Made by a program: the position numbers and the translations under genes. The notes beneath the pieces were generated by a model, which saw only the letters and a list, made by a program, of their open reading frames with translations, was not told the origin of the DNA and did not search any database. From Dechloromonas denitrificans (lineage in GTDB: Bacteria; Pseudomonadota; Gammaproteobacteria; Burkholderiales; Rhodocyclaceae), in assembly GCF_001551835.1 (NCBI RefSeq), contig NZ_LODL01000013.1, forward strand, positions 62,001 through 126,000: 64,000 bases of DNA, read 5' to 3'. Position 1 is the first letter of the stretch, and each line of letters starts with the position of its first letter. This document shows positions 33,950 to 41,882 of this stretch, piece after piece.

Positions 33950-34239
33950 CGGCAAACCGTCTCTCTCTGCAGTAACCTCGGTTAGCCCTGGAAGAAATTC
34001 CGGGGCTCTTTTTTGGCACATTTTCAGGACGGATTGGCGCCGGAGATCACCTCGGCTTCTTGTTCTTGAGAATTACCCTGTAAAATCCGCGCTGCAGCTT
34101 TTTCGCCGCTTGCCTGATGGCTGGCGGCGATCCTCAAAGCAGCATTCTTGAAGCAGCGCAAACAGTTTGCCGGTGTTCCTGCATACGCTTTGCGCCAAGG
34201 TTTGAAAGCGAGCCACGCTTCTCCTTGCTTCAAGCACAC
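33950..34239. other. Gap between nifS and tRNA-Arg
   Basis: Apart from the terminator at 33984-34014 I see no supported gene in these 290 bases. Open frames on the minus strand across it continue through the tRNA and are artefacts. Confidence 0.6.
33984..34014 (+). terminator. Intrinsic terminator after nifS
   Basis: Stem AGCCCTGGAA / TTCCGGGGCT (10 bp with one mismatch) and a GAAA loop, followed by CTTTTTT. Confidence 0.85.
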
Positions 34240-34316
34240 GTGCCCGTAGCTCAACTGGATAGAGCAGCTGCCTTCTAAGCAGCAGGTCGGGGGTTCGAGT
34301 CCCTCCGGGCACGCCA
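34240..34316 (+). tRNA. tRNA-Arg (anticodon TCT)
   Basis: A 77-base cloverleaf. Acceptor GTGCCCG pairs with CGGGCAC, and the D-arm is GCTC...GAGC. The anticodon arm is GCTGC-CTTCTAA-GCAGC with anticodon TCT (codon AGA), and the T-arm carries TTCGAGT. The 3' CCA is encoded. It lies between the nif island and the more AT-rich polysaccharide region. Confidence 0.97.
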
Positions 34317-34492
34317 AACTCTTGTGGCGACATTCCTTGACTCAGTTTTTGCGCTGCGGCGCCATTTTGCCAAATTTTGCCGGGTTTCTATTTGGCATTA
34401 AATGTTGGCTGGGGCTGCTGTCTCAGGCAAAATCGGACCTTCGTCTTTATCAGTGATGCCGCTTCAGGGAAGTCGGTAACGAGGGCTAACAA

Positions 34493-35503
34493 ATGATTTT
34501 GGTGACAGGCGGGGCTGGCTATATTGGCTCTCATACCGTGGTTGAATTGCTGGCCAGCGGACACGAACTGGTGGTGTTCGACAATTTCTCGAATAGTTCG
34601 CCAAAGGTCTTTGAGCGGATCGAGACTATTTCGGGTAAGCGCCCCATTGTGCTTGAGGGCGATATCCGCGATGGCGAATCATTGAAGGCGGTCTTCCGGG
34701 ATTACCCGATATCGGCGGTGATTCATTTTGCCGGGCTGAAGGCCGTGGGCGAGTCGGTCGAGCAACCGATGCGTTACTACGACAACAATGTCGTTGGCTC
34801 CCTGCGCCTGTTTGAAGCGATGGCTGAAGCCAATGTCTTCAATTTGGTCTTCAGTTCTTCGGCAACGGTCTATGGTGATCCGCACACGGTGCCTATCCTT
34901 GAGCATTTTCCGTTGCAGGCTACCAACCCGTATGGACGCTCGAAGCTGGTTATCGAAGATATGTTGCGTGACATTGCACGAGCCGATTTGCGCTGGAAAA
35001 TTGCTCTTCTGCGCTATTTCAATCCGGTCGGCGCTCATGTCAGCGGGCTTATCGGAGAGGACCCGCAGGGCATTCCGAATAATCTGATGCCCTTTGTTGC
35101 CCAGGTTGCGATTGGACGGCGTCAGGAGCTGGGGGTTTTTGGTGATGACTACCCGACGATAGATGGAACTGGAGTCAGAGACTACATCCATGTCGTAGAT
35201 CTGGCGAAAGGCCATCTCGCGGCCTTGGACGCACTGCCATCGCTGAATGGGGCAACTCCGATCAACCTCGGCACCGGGCAGGGCCATAGCGTTCTGGAGG
35301 TTGTTGCGGCTTTTGAACGAGCTTCCGGGCGTCCCGTTCCCTATCGTATTGCACCAAGACGGGCCGGTGACGTTGCTGCATGCTATGCCGATCCCTCCTG
35401 TGCACAAGAATTACTGGGCTGGTCGGCCATGCATGGCCTTGACTCGATGTGTCAGGATGTTTGGCGCTGGCAGTCAGCGAATCCGCTGGGTTACAACGAA
35501 TAA
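34493..35503 (+). CDS. galE: UDP-glucose 4-epimerase
   Basis: A 336-residue short-chain dehydrogenase-type epimerase. The NAD motif VTGGAGYIGSHT is at the start, the catalytic Ser/Tyr/Lys are in FSSSATVYG and NPYGRSK, and the GalE-type substrate loop includes YFNPVGAH and IPNNLMPFVAQVA. It interconverts UDP-glucose and UDP-galactose, giving precursors for the exopolysaccharide genes to its right. It begins the region of visibly lower GC content. Confidence 0.93.
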   Translation: MILVTGGAGYIGSHTVVELLASGHELVVFDNFSNSSPKVFERIETISGKRPIVLEGDIRDGESLKAVFRDYPISAVIHFAGLKAVGESVEQPMRYYDNNVVGSLRLFEAMAEANVFNLVFSSSATVYGDPHTVPILEHFPLQATNPYGRSKLVIEDMLRDIARADLRWKIALLRYFNPVGAHVSGLIGEDPQGIPNNLMPFVAQVAIGRRQELGVFGDDYPTIDGTGVRDYIHVVDLAKGHLAALDALPSLNGATPINLGTGQGHSVLEVVAAFERASGRPVPYRIAPRRAGDVAACYADPSCAQELLGWSAMHGLDSMCQDVWRWQSANPLGYNE

Positions 35504-35843
35504 TTGCAAGAAGCCCTGTGCGGCATGCGGTTGGTGGTGTTGGATATTCTCACCTAACACGATTTTGCTGCCAGTCTGTATTTGGTGATTCAAAAAGGCA
35601 TGTCGGAATAATTTACAGTGCCCTGGTTGCTTTGCTGCGTTTATTTGGACTTTTGGTTTTATTTTTCATTGAATCAATAGGTTGGATTGGTTTTTGTTGC
35701 TTGGTTTGGAATTTGCTTTACTGAGACATGGGACATGCTGCATCGCGTGTTCTTTATGTGAAGTAACTCACAACAACGCGGTTGGATGTTTGTTATCCTT
35801 GGTCTAATCAGCAATGGTTGGGGTGAAAGGTGAGGATAGGGTC
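35504..35843. other. AT-rich gap with a sigma-54-like promoter
   Basis: This stretch holds no gene I can support; a 91-codon frame at 35449-35724 starts inside galE and lacks a ribosome site. A sigma-54-like element lies at 35702-35717, followed by leader sequence for the gene at 35844. Confidence 0.6.
35702..35717 (+). promoter_or_regulatory. Sigma-54-like promoter upstream of the HPr-rel-A locus
   Basis: TGGTTTGGAATTTGCT has exact GG-N10-GC spacing and a good TTTGCT -12 half, but a weak -24 half (TGGTTT). The predicted start is near 35728. The window's PrsR is a possible activator. Confidence 0.55.
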
Positions 35844-36554
35844 ATGGACGATAAAAAAATCGAACTAGAAAACAATGGAGCCGCTGACCTTGTGTCGGAT
35901 TCGCCAAGCAAAATTGACAGTGCTCAATCCCGTCGCCGCCTGTTCAGGAAAGGTGCATCGGTTATTGCGGTGACCTTGGTAAGTCGCCCTGTTTTGGCTT
36001 GGCACTGCAAGTCGCCCTCGGCTTGGGGGTCTGAACTAATTAATCCGAATACCAGCCTGAAGACAAATGACGGGCACGATTCTTACGCTGATGAGACTTG
36101 GACTATTTCAAACTGGGTGTCGAATCAATCGAGAAATAATTTTGGCAAGCCTTGGGCGAAGCTCAAAAGCAAGTTTCCTGCATTGAAAGATAGCTCGACT
36201 ACGTCTACTGATAGCCAAGGTAGGACCTATTTTGATTTCACCAAGGTAACGGTATTAAAACTATTTACCTCGGTATCTGGCTTGGCCCGGCCGAGTGGTT
36301 TGACTGACAGCACGAAAATGACGGAAGTATTGAGTCTAGGTAGCGATCTTCAGAAATATACGATCGTTGCTCAGTTGAACTATATTCTTCTGGCGCCGTT
36401 AGGCACTCCGAATGATCTTGATAAGTGCCTGACGCTTCAGGACCTTCAAAGAATGGCAACTGGCTCTTATTCCCCCTCGAATATGGGGAGCGTAACTTGG
36501 GGGCCGATGGAGATTAAGGACTATCTGTTCAACAACTGGATTGTCAGGCCTTAA
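35844..36554 (+). CDS. Unknown exported protein with Tat-like signal, first gene of the HPr-rel-A locus
   Basis: A 236-residue protein that I do not recognise. After 28 mostly polar residues comes SRRRLFRKG (29-37), close to the twin-arginine consensus, then a hydrophobic stretch (about 38-50) and a likely cleavage after VLA (52). The mature start WHCKSPSAWGSELINPN has one Cys and is Trp/Ser/Asn-rich; the rest has no membrane segment or known motif. The ATG at 35844 has an AGGATAGGG site; 35814 is a weaker alternative. Position directly before PqqD-, HprK- and nucleotidyltransferase-like genes suggests it is the substrate of that set, which is inference. Confidence 0.65.
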   Translation: MDDKKIELENNGAADLVSDSPSKIDSAQSRRRLFRKGASVIAVTLVSRPVLAWHCKSPSAWGSELINPNTSLKTNDGHDSYADETWTISNWVSNQSRNNFGKPWAKLKSKFPALKDSSTTSTDSQGRTYFDFTKVTVLKLFTSVSGLARPSGLTDSTKMTEVLSLGSDLQKYTIVAQLNYILLAPLGTPNDLDKCLTLQDLQRMATGSYSPSNMGSVTWGPMEIKDYLFNNWIVRP

Positions 36555-36589
36555 TTGTCAGTGCAGTTAGTGATCATTTTCCAAACCGG

Positions 36590-36880
36590 ATGCCGGAAGC
36601 GATAATTTTTTTGCAAAGCACGGACTTGATTTTCCGTGTTTTTGAAGACGAGGATCTCGCGGTTGTTTATGATCCTCGCAATGGAAATACCCACTTATTC
36701 AGTATTGTCGCTCACGAACTCTACCAACTTCTGGCAAGTGCACCTGCGACCTTGCAGGAACTGAAATTCTCGTTGTTCCAGCGCTTTTCCGACGATGATC
36801 AGGATATGATTACCGCCGCTGTTGATGCTGCATTTGTTCAGCTTCAGTGTGCTGACCTGATTGATATAGTAGCCAATTGA
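36590..36880 (+). CDS. PqqD-like protein of the HPr-rel-A system
   Basis: A 96-residue small protein. FRVFEDEDLAVVYDPRNGNTHLFSIVAHELYQLL and a winged-helix-like second half (QELKFSLFQRFSDDDQDMITAAVDAAFVQLQCADLI) follow the PqqD pattern. PqqD proteins present peptide substrates to modifying enzymes. The next gene starts at a TTG overlapping this stop codon (TTGA), so both are translationally coupled. The ribosome site of this ATG is weak. Confidence 0.75.
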   Translation: MPEAIIFLQSTDLIFRVFEDEDLAVVYDPRNGNTHLFSIVAHELYQLLASAPATLQELKFSLFQRFSDDDQDMITAAVDAAFVQLQCADLIDIVAN

Positions 36881-37797
36881 AGGTTTCCGAGTTTTCCAAA
36901 CATGCTCTTTTTGCGACTCTCCGGTGTGGAGAGTTGTGTATAGACATGTCTCCCTTTGTGGTTCGAGTTCGTTCCGATATTTCGGAGTTGGCTGAAGACA
37001 TTGGCCGGATGTACCAGGATTTCCCTGTTCTTTCCCCAAATTCTTTTGCAGATTTTCATGTCGAAGTTTCCTACGAACGCGGTATTCGGAGATGGGTTAG
37101 GCCGCTGGCCCGGTTTTATTTTGACGGCCGTCCGTCTTTCATCCCGCTTCCTGTGCATCAGGCCTTTCCGATGCTCGAATGGGGGATCAACTGGTGTGTG
37201 GCTGCCCATAGCCATAGCTTTTTGATAGTTCATGCAGCTGTTATTGAGCGGCAGGGGATGGCCGTGGTTATGCCCGCCCCCCCCGGTTCTGGGAAAAGTA
37301 CCTTATGTGCCGCGCTGATAAATCGTGGCTGGCGATTATTGTCCGATGAGTTGGCGCTTTATGATTCTAAAAACAAGCAGCTCTACGGTATGGCGCGCCC
37401 GGTCAGCTTAAAAAACCAGTCGATCCCGGTGATACAGGCTCATACGCCGGCGGCAGAAATCACGTTACCTGTGCCTGATACGACCAAAGGCACGGTAGCC
37501 TTGCTTCGGCCACCATCGGAAAGTGTGCAACAGGTTAAGACTCCGGCCAGACCAACCTGGATAGTTTTGCCACGCTATCAGGCTGATGCGGAGGCTTCCC
37601 TTGAGTCGCTGAACAAAGGTAAGGCATTCATGTTGATTGCAGAGCAGTCCTTCAACTACAACGTCCATGGTCGTGAGGGCTTTGAGGCAGTTGGTGACCT
37701 TGTTGATAGCTGTGAATGCTTTGAATTTACCTATAGTCGTTTAAGTGATGCCGAGCGTGTTTTTGATGATTTACTGGCCAGTCAGATCAAGGGGTGA
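36877..37797 (+). CDS. HprK-related kinase A
   Basis: A 306-residue protein starting at a TTG that overlaps the preceding stop. The central part resembles HPr kinase/phosphorylase: IVHAAVIERQG, the P-loop MPAPPGSGKST (132-142) and LLSDELALY (about 155-163) with the acidic pair. The HPr-specific signature of true HprK was not seen. Haft and colleagues described such proteins as part of an HPr-rel-A system with PqqD-like and nucleotidyltransferase partners; the reaction is unknown. A run of eight C residues (37277-37284) lies in the P-loop codons, so slippage there would disrupt it. Confidence 0.8.
   Translation: MKVSEFSKHALFATLRCGELCIDMSPFVVRVRSDISELAEDIGRMYQDFPVLSPNSFADFHVEVSYERGIRRWVRPLARFYFDGRPSFIPLPVHQAFPMLEWGINWCVAAHSHSFLIVHAAVIERQGMAVVMPAPPGSGKSTLCAALINRGWRLLSDELALYDSKNKQLYGMARPVSLKNQSIPVIQAHTPAAEITLPVPDTTKGTVALLRPPSESVQQVKTPARPTWIVLPRYQADAEASLESLNKGKAFMLIAEQSFNYNVHGREGFEAVGDLVDSCECFEFTYSRLSDAERVFDDLLASQIKG
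37277..37284 (+). repeat. C8 homopolymer tract in the HprK-like P-loop
   Basis: Eight consecutive C residues spanning the Ala-Pro-Pro codons just before GSGKST. A slip here would inactivate the kinase. Confidence 0.85.
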
Positions 37798-37804
37798 CAA
37801 AGGC

Positions 37805-38905
37805 GTGCTTGTTCAATGTTTGCGGGATCCCCGGGCGGTTTTGTCGCTGGGGCCCAGTGGCTGGGATCTGCTAATTCGCCAAGGACGTAGGGCGAACTTG
37901 CTTGGGAAACTTGCTGTTCTGCTTTCAGATTCAGGCTTGATGGCATTGCTCCCTGCGTCACCGAAGGCGCATCTACTTTCCGCTCTGAAAATGGCTGAGC
38001 GTCAGAATTCTGCTATTCATTGGGAGGTGTCTCGTATTTCGGAGGCGTTACGCTCAATCGGTGTGGATATTATTCTTTTGAAGGGGGCTGCCTATGTCTT
38101 GGCCGGGCTGCCGTCTTCAAGAGGGCGTACGTTTTCAGACGTGGATATTCTGGTTCGGAAGAGCGAGATTGTCGATGTCGAGAGTGCGTTGATGATTCAT
38201 GGTTGGCAGGGAAGCCATCATGATGAGTATGACCAGCGGTATTACCGGGAGTGGATGCACGAAATTCCACCGATGTTGCATGTTCGTCGCGGAACAACTA
38301 TCGACGTTCATCATACGATTTTGCCGGAAACCGCTCGCATTCAAGTCGATACGCAAGCGTTGCTGGATCACCCCTTGCCTGTAGAAGGCTTTCACAATGT
38401 TTTCGTTCTCAAACCTATTGACATGGTTTTGCATAGTGCGACCCACTTGTTCCACGAGGGGGAGCTTGACAACGGTTTACGCGATCTTGCGGATTTGGAT
38501 TCAATGCTGCGTCATTTTGGCGCTGAGCATAGTTTTTGGCTTGGGCTTATCCCAAGGGCCAGAGAATTGGGATTGCACCGCCCTCTGTATTACGCCCTGG
38601 TGTTCTCTATGCGTATTTTTAATACCCCATGCCCCAAGAGCATCGTCGCTGAATTGAAGGCAATATCTCCACCATGGCTTGTCAGATGGCTGATGGATGC
38701 TTGCTACACGAGGGCATTGCGCCCGAATCATGCTAGTACTCATACCAGAGGTGCATGGTTGGCAAGGAAAGCACTGTACATAAGATCGCATTGGATAAAA
38801 ATGCCAATGCCGTTGTTGGTCTGGCATTTGTTGCATAAGGCAATAAAAACACCGTCAAAAGAGAGTGAGTTTAATACTCAAAATAGGAAGATTGACGCTC
38901 AATAA
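37805..38905 (+). CDS. Nucleotidyltransferase family protein (HPr-rel-A associated)
   Basis: A 366-residue protein from the GTG at 37805; an ATG at 37748 inside the HprK-like gene is an alternative. The motif LLKGAAYVLAGLPSSRGRTFSDVDILV holds the S-D-V-D metal-binding pair of nucleotidyltransferases. TTIDVHHTIL and HLFHEGELDNGLRDLADLD follow, as in the NTP_transf_5 group. The N-terminus LRDPRAVLSLGPSGWDLLIRQGRRANLL is typical of the family in such loci. It may transfer a nucleotide or sugar-nucleotide group to the exported protein; that is inference. Confidence 0.78.
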   Translation: MLVQCLRDPRAVLSLGPSGWDLLIRQGRRANLLGKLAVLLSDSGLMALLPASPKAHLLSALKMAERQNSAIHWEVSRISEALRSIGVDIILLKGAAYVLAGLPSSRGRTFSDVDILVRKSEIVDVESALMIHGWQGSHHDEYDQRYYREWMHEIPPMLHVRRGTTIDVHHTILPETARIQVDTQALLDHPLPVEGFHNVFVLKPIDMVLHSATHLFHEGELDNGLRDLADLDSMLRHFGAEHSFWLGLIPRARELGLHRPLYYALVFSMRIFNTPCPKSIVAELKAISPPWLVRWLMDACYTRALRPNHASTHTRGAWLARKALYIRSHWIKMPMPLLVWHLLHKAIKTPSKESEFNTQNRKIDAQ

Positions 38906-38906
38906 G

Positions 38907-39671
38907 TTACTGAGATTCCAGCATGTTTTTTAGATGATTGGCTGGAATGGCATAGCTTATGCCGGAAGGCTGGCTCAAAACAGCTTCTTTTGTGCTCTTG
39001 ATGAAGACCATGTTAATGATGCCAATGATTTCACCATGCTCAATGTCAAAGACTGGACTGCCACTATTTCCGGGGTAGGCGGTAGCATCAAGCTGAAAAA
39101 TATTAAATGTTCCACTTTTTATGCGACGGATTACTTTTTCATTGAGTTGCTGTGCGTTCCCTCCTGGCAGCACGATCGGGGTGATTGAGGAAATCATCCC
39201 TCGGTGCGTAACCGGTGAGAAGCCGAGAGCTCCTCCGATAGGGAAACCGGTAAAACCGATGAGTTGTCCTTCGCGAACTGAGTCGGAGTTCCTAAGTTTG
39301 AGAGCGGGGAGGGCGGAACCCTCGATTCGCAAAATCGCTAAGTCATGATCGCGATCGCGAGACGACAAATAAGCCTGCCTAAGCTGTGAAACTCCGTTGG
39401 CATTTTTTACCTGGACCGCAAGTACGGCTGAGTCAGGGTCTGTACTCTCTGGTACAACATGAGCGTTGGTGGCTACCAGGTTTCCATTGCCGATGATGAA
39501 TCCGGTGCCACGTAGAACAAATTGGGGGCTATTGGTTTTTTTGTAGGTGCCAACAACAACGATCGAAGGTTTTATGTGCTCAATCAAGTCAGCAATTTCA
39601 GCGGTAGCGAGTATTGGCTGCATCAAGACAAATGCAAAAAAAAGCCGTTTCGCCGATGAGTTCAGTCTCAT
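38907..39671 (-). CDS. Trypsin-like serine protease (S1C, HtrA-like without PDZ)
   Basis: A 254-residue protein. A signal peptide (LFFAFVLMQPILATA) is followed by a protease domain with catalytic His in VATNAHVV, Asp in RDHDLAIL and Ser in AYPGNSGSPVF. There is no PDZ domain, so it is shorter than HtrA/DegP. It acts in the periplasm. The ATG overlaps the stop of the lytic transglycosylase upstream (TGATG), so both are one unit. Its stop codon lies just after the end of the convergent nucleotidyltransferase gene. Confidence 0.9.
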   Translation of the reverse strand: MRLNSSAKRLFFAFVLMQPILATAEIADLIEHIKPSIVVVGTYKKTNSPQFVLRGTGFIIGNGNLVATNAHVVPESTDPDSAVLAVQVKNANGVSQLRQAYLSSRDRDHDLAILRIEGSALPALKLRNSDSVREGQLIGFTGFPIGGALGFSPVTHRGMISSITPIVLPGGNAQQLNEKVIRRIKSGTFNIFQLDATAYPGNSGSPVFDIEHGEIIGIINMVFIKSTKEAVLSQPSGISYAIPANHLKNMLESQ

Positions 39672-40561
39672 CACATTAGCCTGCGTGAAGCAATTTTTTG
39701 TAACTCAGGCGAAGGGCCTGTAACGCTTGGATCAAAGGGGTGATCCTCTCGTTTGAATATGTCTCTAATCCGCTTTACGTAGCCTTGAGTTTCTGGATAG
39801 GGAGGAATACCTGCGAATCGGTTTACCGCTCCTTCGCCTGCATTGTATGCCGCGGCAACCAGTGTCACATCACCTTTAAAGTAGGCCAATAACCAACGCA
39901 GGTAGGCGAGTCCTCCTCGGATATTTTGTTCGGGGTCGAACGGCTTTCTGACGTTGAATCGTTCAGCTGTTTCCGGAATCAGTTGCATTAGGCCTTGCGC
40001 ATTCTTTGGTGATACGGCAACTGGGTTAAAATTTGATTCAGCACGGATTATTGCCATCGCAAGTCTAGGGTAGACCCCATATTCAGGGGCAAGCTTAAGC
40101 ACCAGATCCATGACTTTTTTGTGTTCAGGAGTCGCTTTGGCCAAAATGTCATGACCATCGCTATCAAAAAGGCATTCAGGTGCTTTTGAGACTGGGTCGC
40201 CCACTTGGCGGAGCATGCGTAGGGAAAGAGGATCCCCTTGTTTTGCCGCCATGCTAAAAAAGTAGGCAGCAGTAGCGTCATCCCGCTGAATACCTCGTCC
40301 ATTGGCGTACATCCAACCAAGATTGTATTGCGCTTCAACATCGCCAAGGCGTGCAGCCTCGCAGTACAACTGGATGGCTTTTTCGGCATCGCGCTTTACG
40401 CCGTCACCGTGTTCATAAGTGCGCCCTTCAAGCCTTAACGCGATAGCGAGCTCTGCATTGCGATTTTCTGCGAATGCCGGCTTGAATATGATGCTACCTA
40501 GAACTAAAGCAAACAACACCCAAGGTTTTGAGTTACGGTAAATTAACCTTGGGTGTGTCAT
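39671..40561 (-). CDS. Sel1-repeat lytic transglycosylase (SLT domain)
   Basis: A 296-residue exported protein. A signal peptide (FALVLGSIIFKPAFA) precedes two Sel1-type repeats (AIQLYCEAARLGDVEAQYNLGWMYANGRG...) and a C-terminal transglycosylase domain with catalytic Glu in IRAESNFNPVAVSPKNAQGLMQL and the AAYNAGEGAVNRFAG motif. It cleaves peptidoglycan glycan strands, perhaps opening the wall for export machinery of this locus. The ATG has GGGGAG upstream. It overlaps the protease gene. Confidence 0.92.
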   Translation of the reverse strand: MTHPRLIYRNSKPWVLFALVLGSIIFKPAFAENRNAELAIALRLEGRTYEHGDGVKRDAEKAIQLYCEAARLGDVEAQYNLGWMYANGRGIQRDDATAAYFFSMAAKQGDPLSLRMLRQVGDPVSKAPECLFDSDGHDILAKATPEHKKVMDLVLKLAPEYGVYPRLAMAIIRAESNFNPVAVSPKNAQGLMQLIPETAERFNVRKPFDPEQNIRGGLAYLRWLLAYFKGDVTLVAAAYNAGEGAVNRFAGIPPYPETQGYVKRIRDIFKREDHPFDPSVTGPSPELQKIASRRLM

Positions 40562-40572
40562 GTCATGCTCCC

Positions 40573-41853
40573 CTAGAGTCGCCAGACGCTTATTCCTGCA
40601 GCGCTGAAAGCTGCTGATTCAAACATGCTTTTCACATCGGTGATCACCCCATCTGTCTCTAGTTTAGACAAGAAATCAGCGGTAGCACGTTCTTTGAATT
40701 CTTTATGATTTACAGCGGCAACGATGGCAGCCGCTTTGGGAAGATCAGTCCAAGAGACGAGGTCAACACCATACTCATGGTGTGCCTCTTTTACGTCAGC
40801 GACCGGGTCATGAACTACAACGCGAGCACCGTAGGATTCGAGTTCCCGGATAACGTCAATGACACGGGAGTTTCGAAGGTCAGGGCAATCTTCTTTAAAG
40901 GTTAGACCTAGAATGATGATCGGGCTGTTTTTGATGGGGTGTCCTTTGCGCACCAGTTGCTTGATGGTCTGCTCAGCAACAAATTTTCCCATGCCGTCAT
41001 TAATTCGACGGCCGGCAAGGATAACCTCAGGGTGATATCCTAATTTTTGTGCTTTATGGGTAAGGTAGTAGGGGTCAACGCCAATACAGTGACCGCCGAC
41101 CAGGCCTGGTCTGAATGGCAGGAAATTCCACTTGGTTCCAGCCGCTTGCAGGACCTCAAGAGTATCAATGCCAATTCGGTCAAATATTATGGCTAACTCG
41201 TTCATCAGTGCAATATTGAGATCGCGTTGAGTGTTCTCAATCACTTTTGCTGCTTCGGCTACTTTGATTGATGATGCCGGAAATACGCCGGCGGTAATTA
41301 CGCTGGCGTATATCTCCTGAACGGTGGCAAGGGTTTCCGGTGTGTCACCAGAAACGACCTTGACGATCTTGGTTACAGTGCGTTCCTTGTCACCTGGATT
41401 GATCCGCTCAGGCGAGTAGCCGACAAAGAAATCCTTTTTCCATTTCTTGCCAGAGTGCTGCTCGATGATAGGAATACAGACTTCTTCCGTAGCCCCGGGA
41501 TATACGGTCGATTCGAAAACAATGATCGCACCCTCTTTAAGGTTTTGGCCCACTGCACGGGAGGAGCTGACCAAGGGGCTGAAATCCGGCTGGTGGGCAT
41601 CGTCTACTGGAGTGGGGACTGCAACGATGACAAAGTCAGCTTCTTTCAGCGCAGTTGCATCAGTGCCAACTTCAAGAAAAGTAGCTTCTTTCAGGTCTTG
41701 GTTACTGACTTCGCCTGTTGGATCAATGTGCTGTTTATAGCTCGCAATTTTTTCTGCAGATAAATCTATGCCGATAGTACGAAATTTTTTACCAAATTCG
41801 ACTGCTAACGGGAGTCCGACATAACCAAGTCCAACGACAGCGATTGTTTTCAT
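40573..41853 (-). CDS. tviB: UDP-N-acetylglucosamine C6-dehydrogenase (TviB/WecC-type nucleotide-sugar dehydrogenase)
   Basis: A 426-residue enzyme. The NAD motif VVGLGYVGLPLAVEFG is at the start; VPTPVDDAHQPD, FESTVYPGATEE and the substrate domain with GLVGGHCIGVDPYYL holding the catalytic Cys follow. The whole resembles TviB, which oxidises UDP-GlcNAc to the uronic acid. It supplies an acidic sugar precursor for the exopolysaccharide. Its neighbours are prsT upstream and the transglycosylase downstream, all leftward. Confidence 0.88.
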   Translation of the reverse strand: MKTIAVVGLGYVGLPLAVEFGKKFRTIGIDLSAEKIASYKQHIDPTGEVSNQDLKEATFLEVGTDATALKEADFVIVAVPTPVDDAHQPDFSPLVSSSRAVGQNLKEGAIIVFESTVYPGATEEVCIPIIEQHSGKKWKKDFFVGYSPERINPGDKERTVTKIVKVVSGDTPETLATVQEIYASVITAGVFPASSIKVAEAAKVIENTQRDLNIALMNELAIIFDRIGIDTLEVLQAAGTKWNFLPFRPGLVGGHCIGVDPYYLTHKAQKLGYHPEVILAGRRINDGMGKFVAEQTIKQLVRKGHPIKNSPIIILGLTFKEDCPDLRNSRVIDVIRELESYGARVVVHDPVADVKEAHHEYGVDLVSWTDLPKAAAIVAAVNHKEFKERATADFLSKLETDGVITDVKSMFESAAFSAAGISVWRL

Positions 41854-41882
41854 CTTTGAGCTCTTGGAATAAAGGGAAATAG

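Noticed and set aside
34024-34333. Minus-strand frames of 86-97 codons beside nifS
   Set aside because: They read through tRNA-Arg in antisense, a common artefact, and have no homology pattern.
35449-35724. 91-codon frame with a hydrophobic end after galE
   Set aside because: It starts inside galE, lacks a ribosome site and its end covers the sigma-54-like promoter; a small membrane protein cannot be excluded but is not supported.
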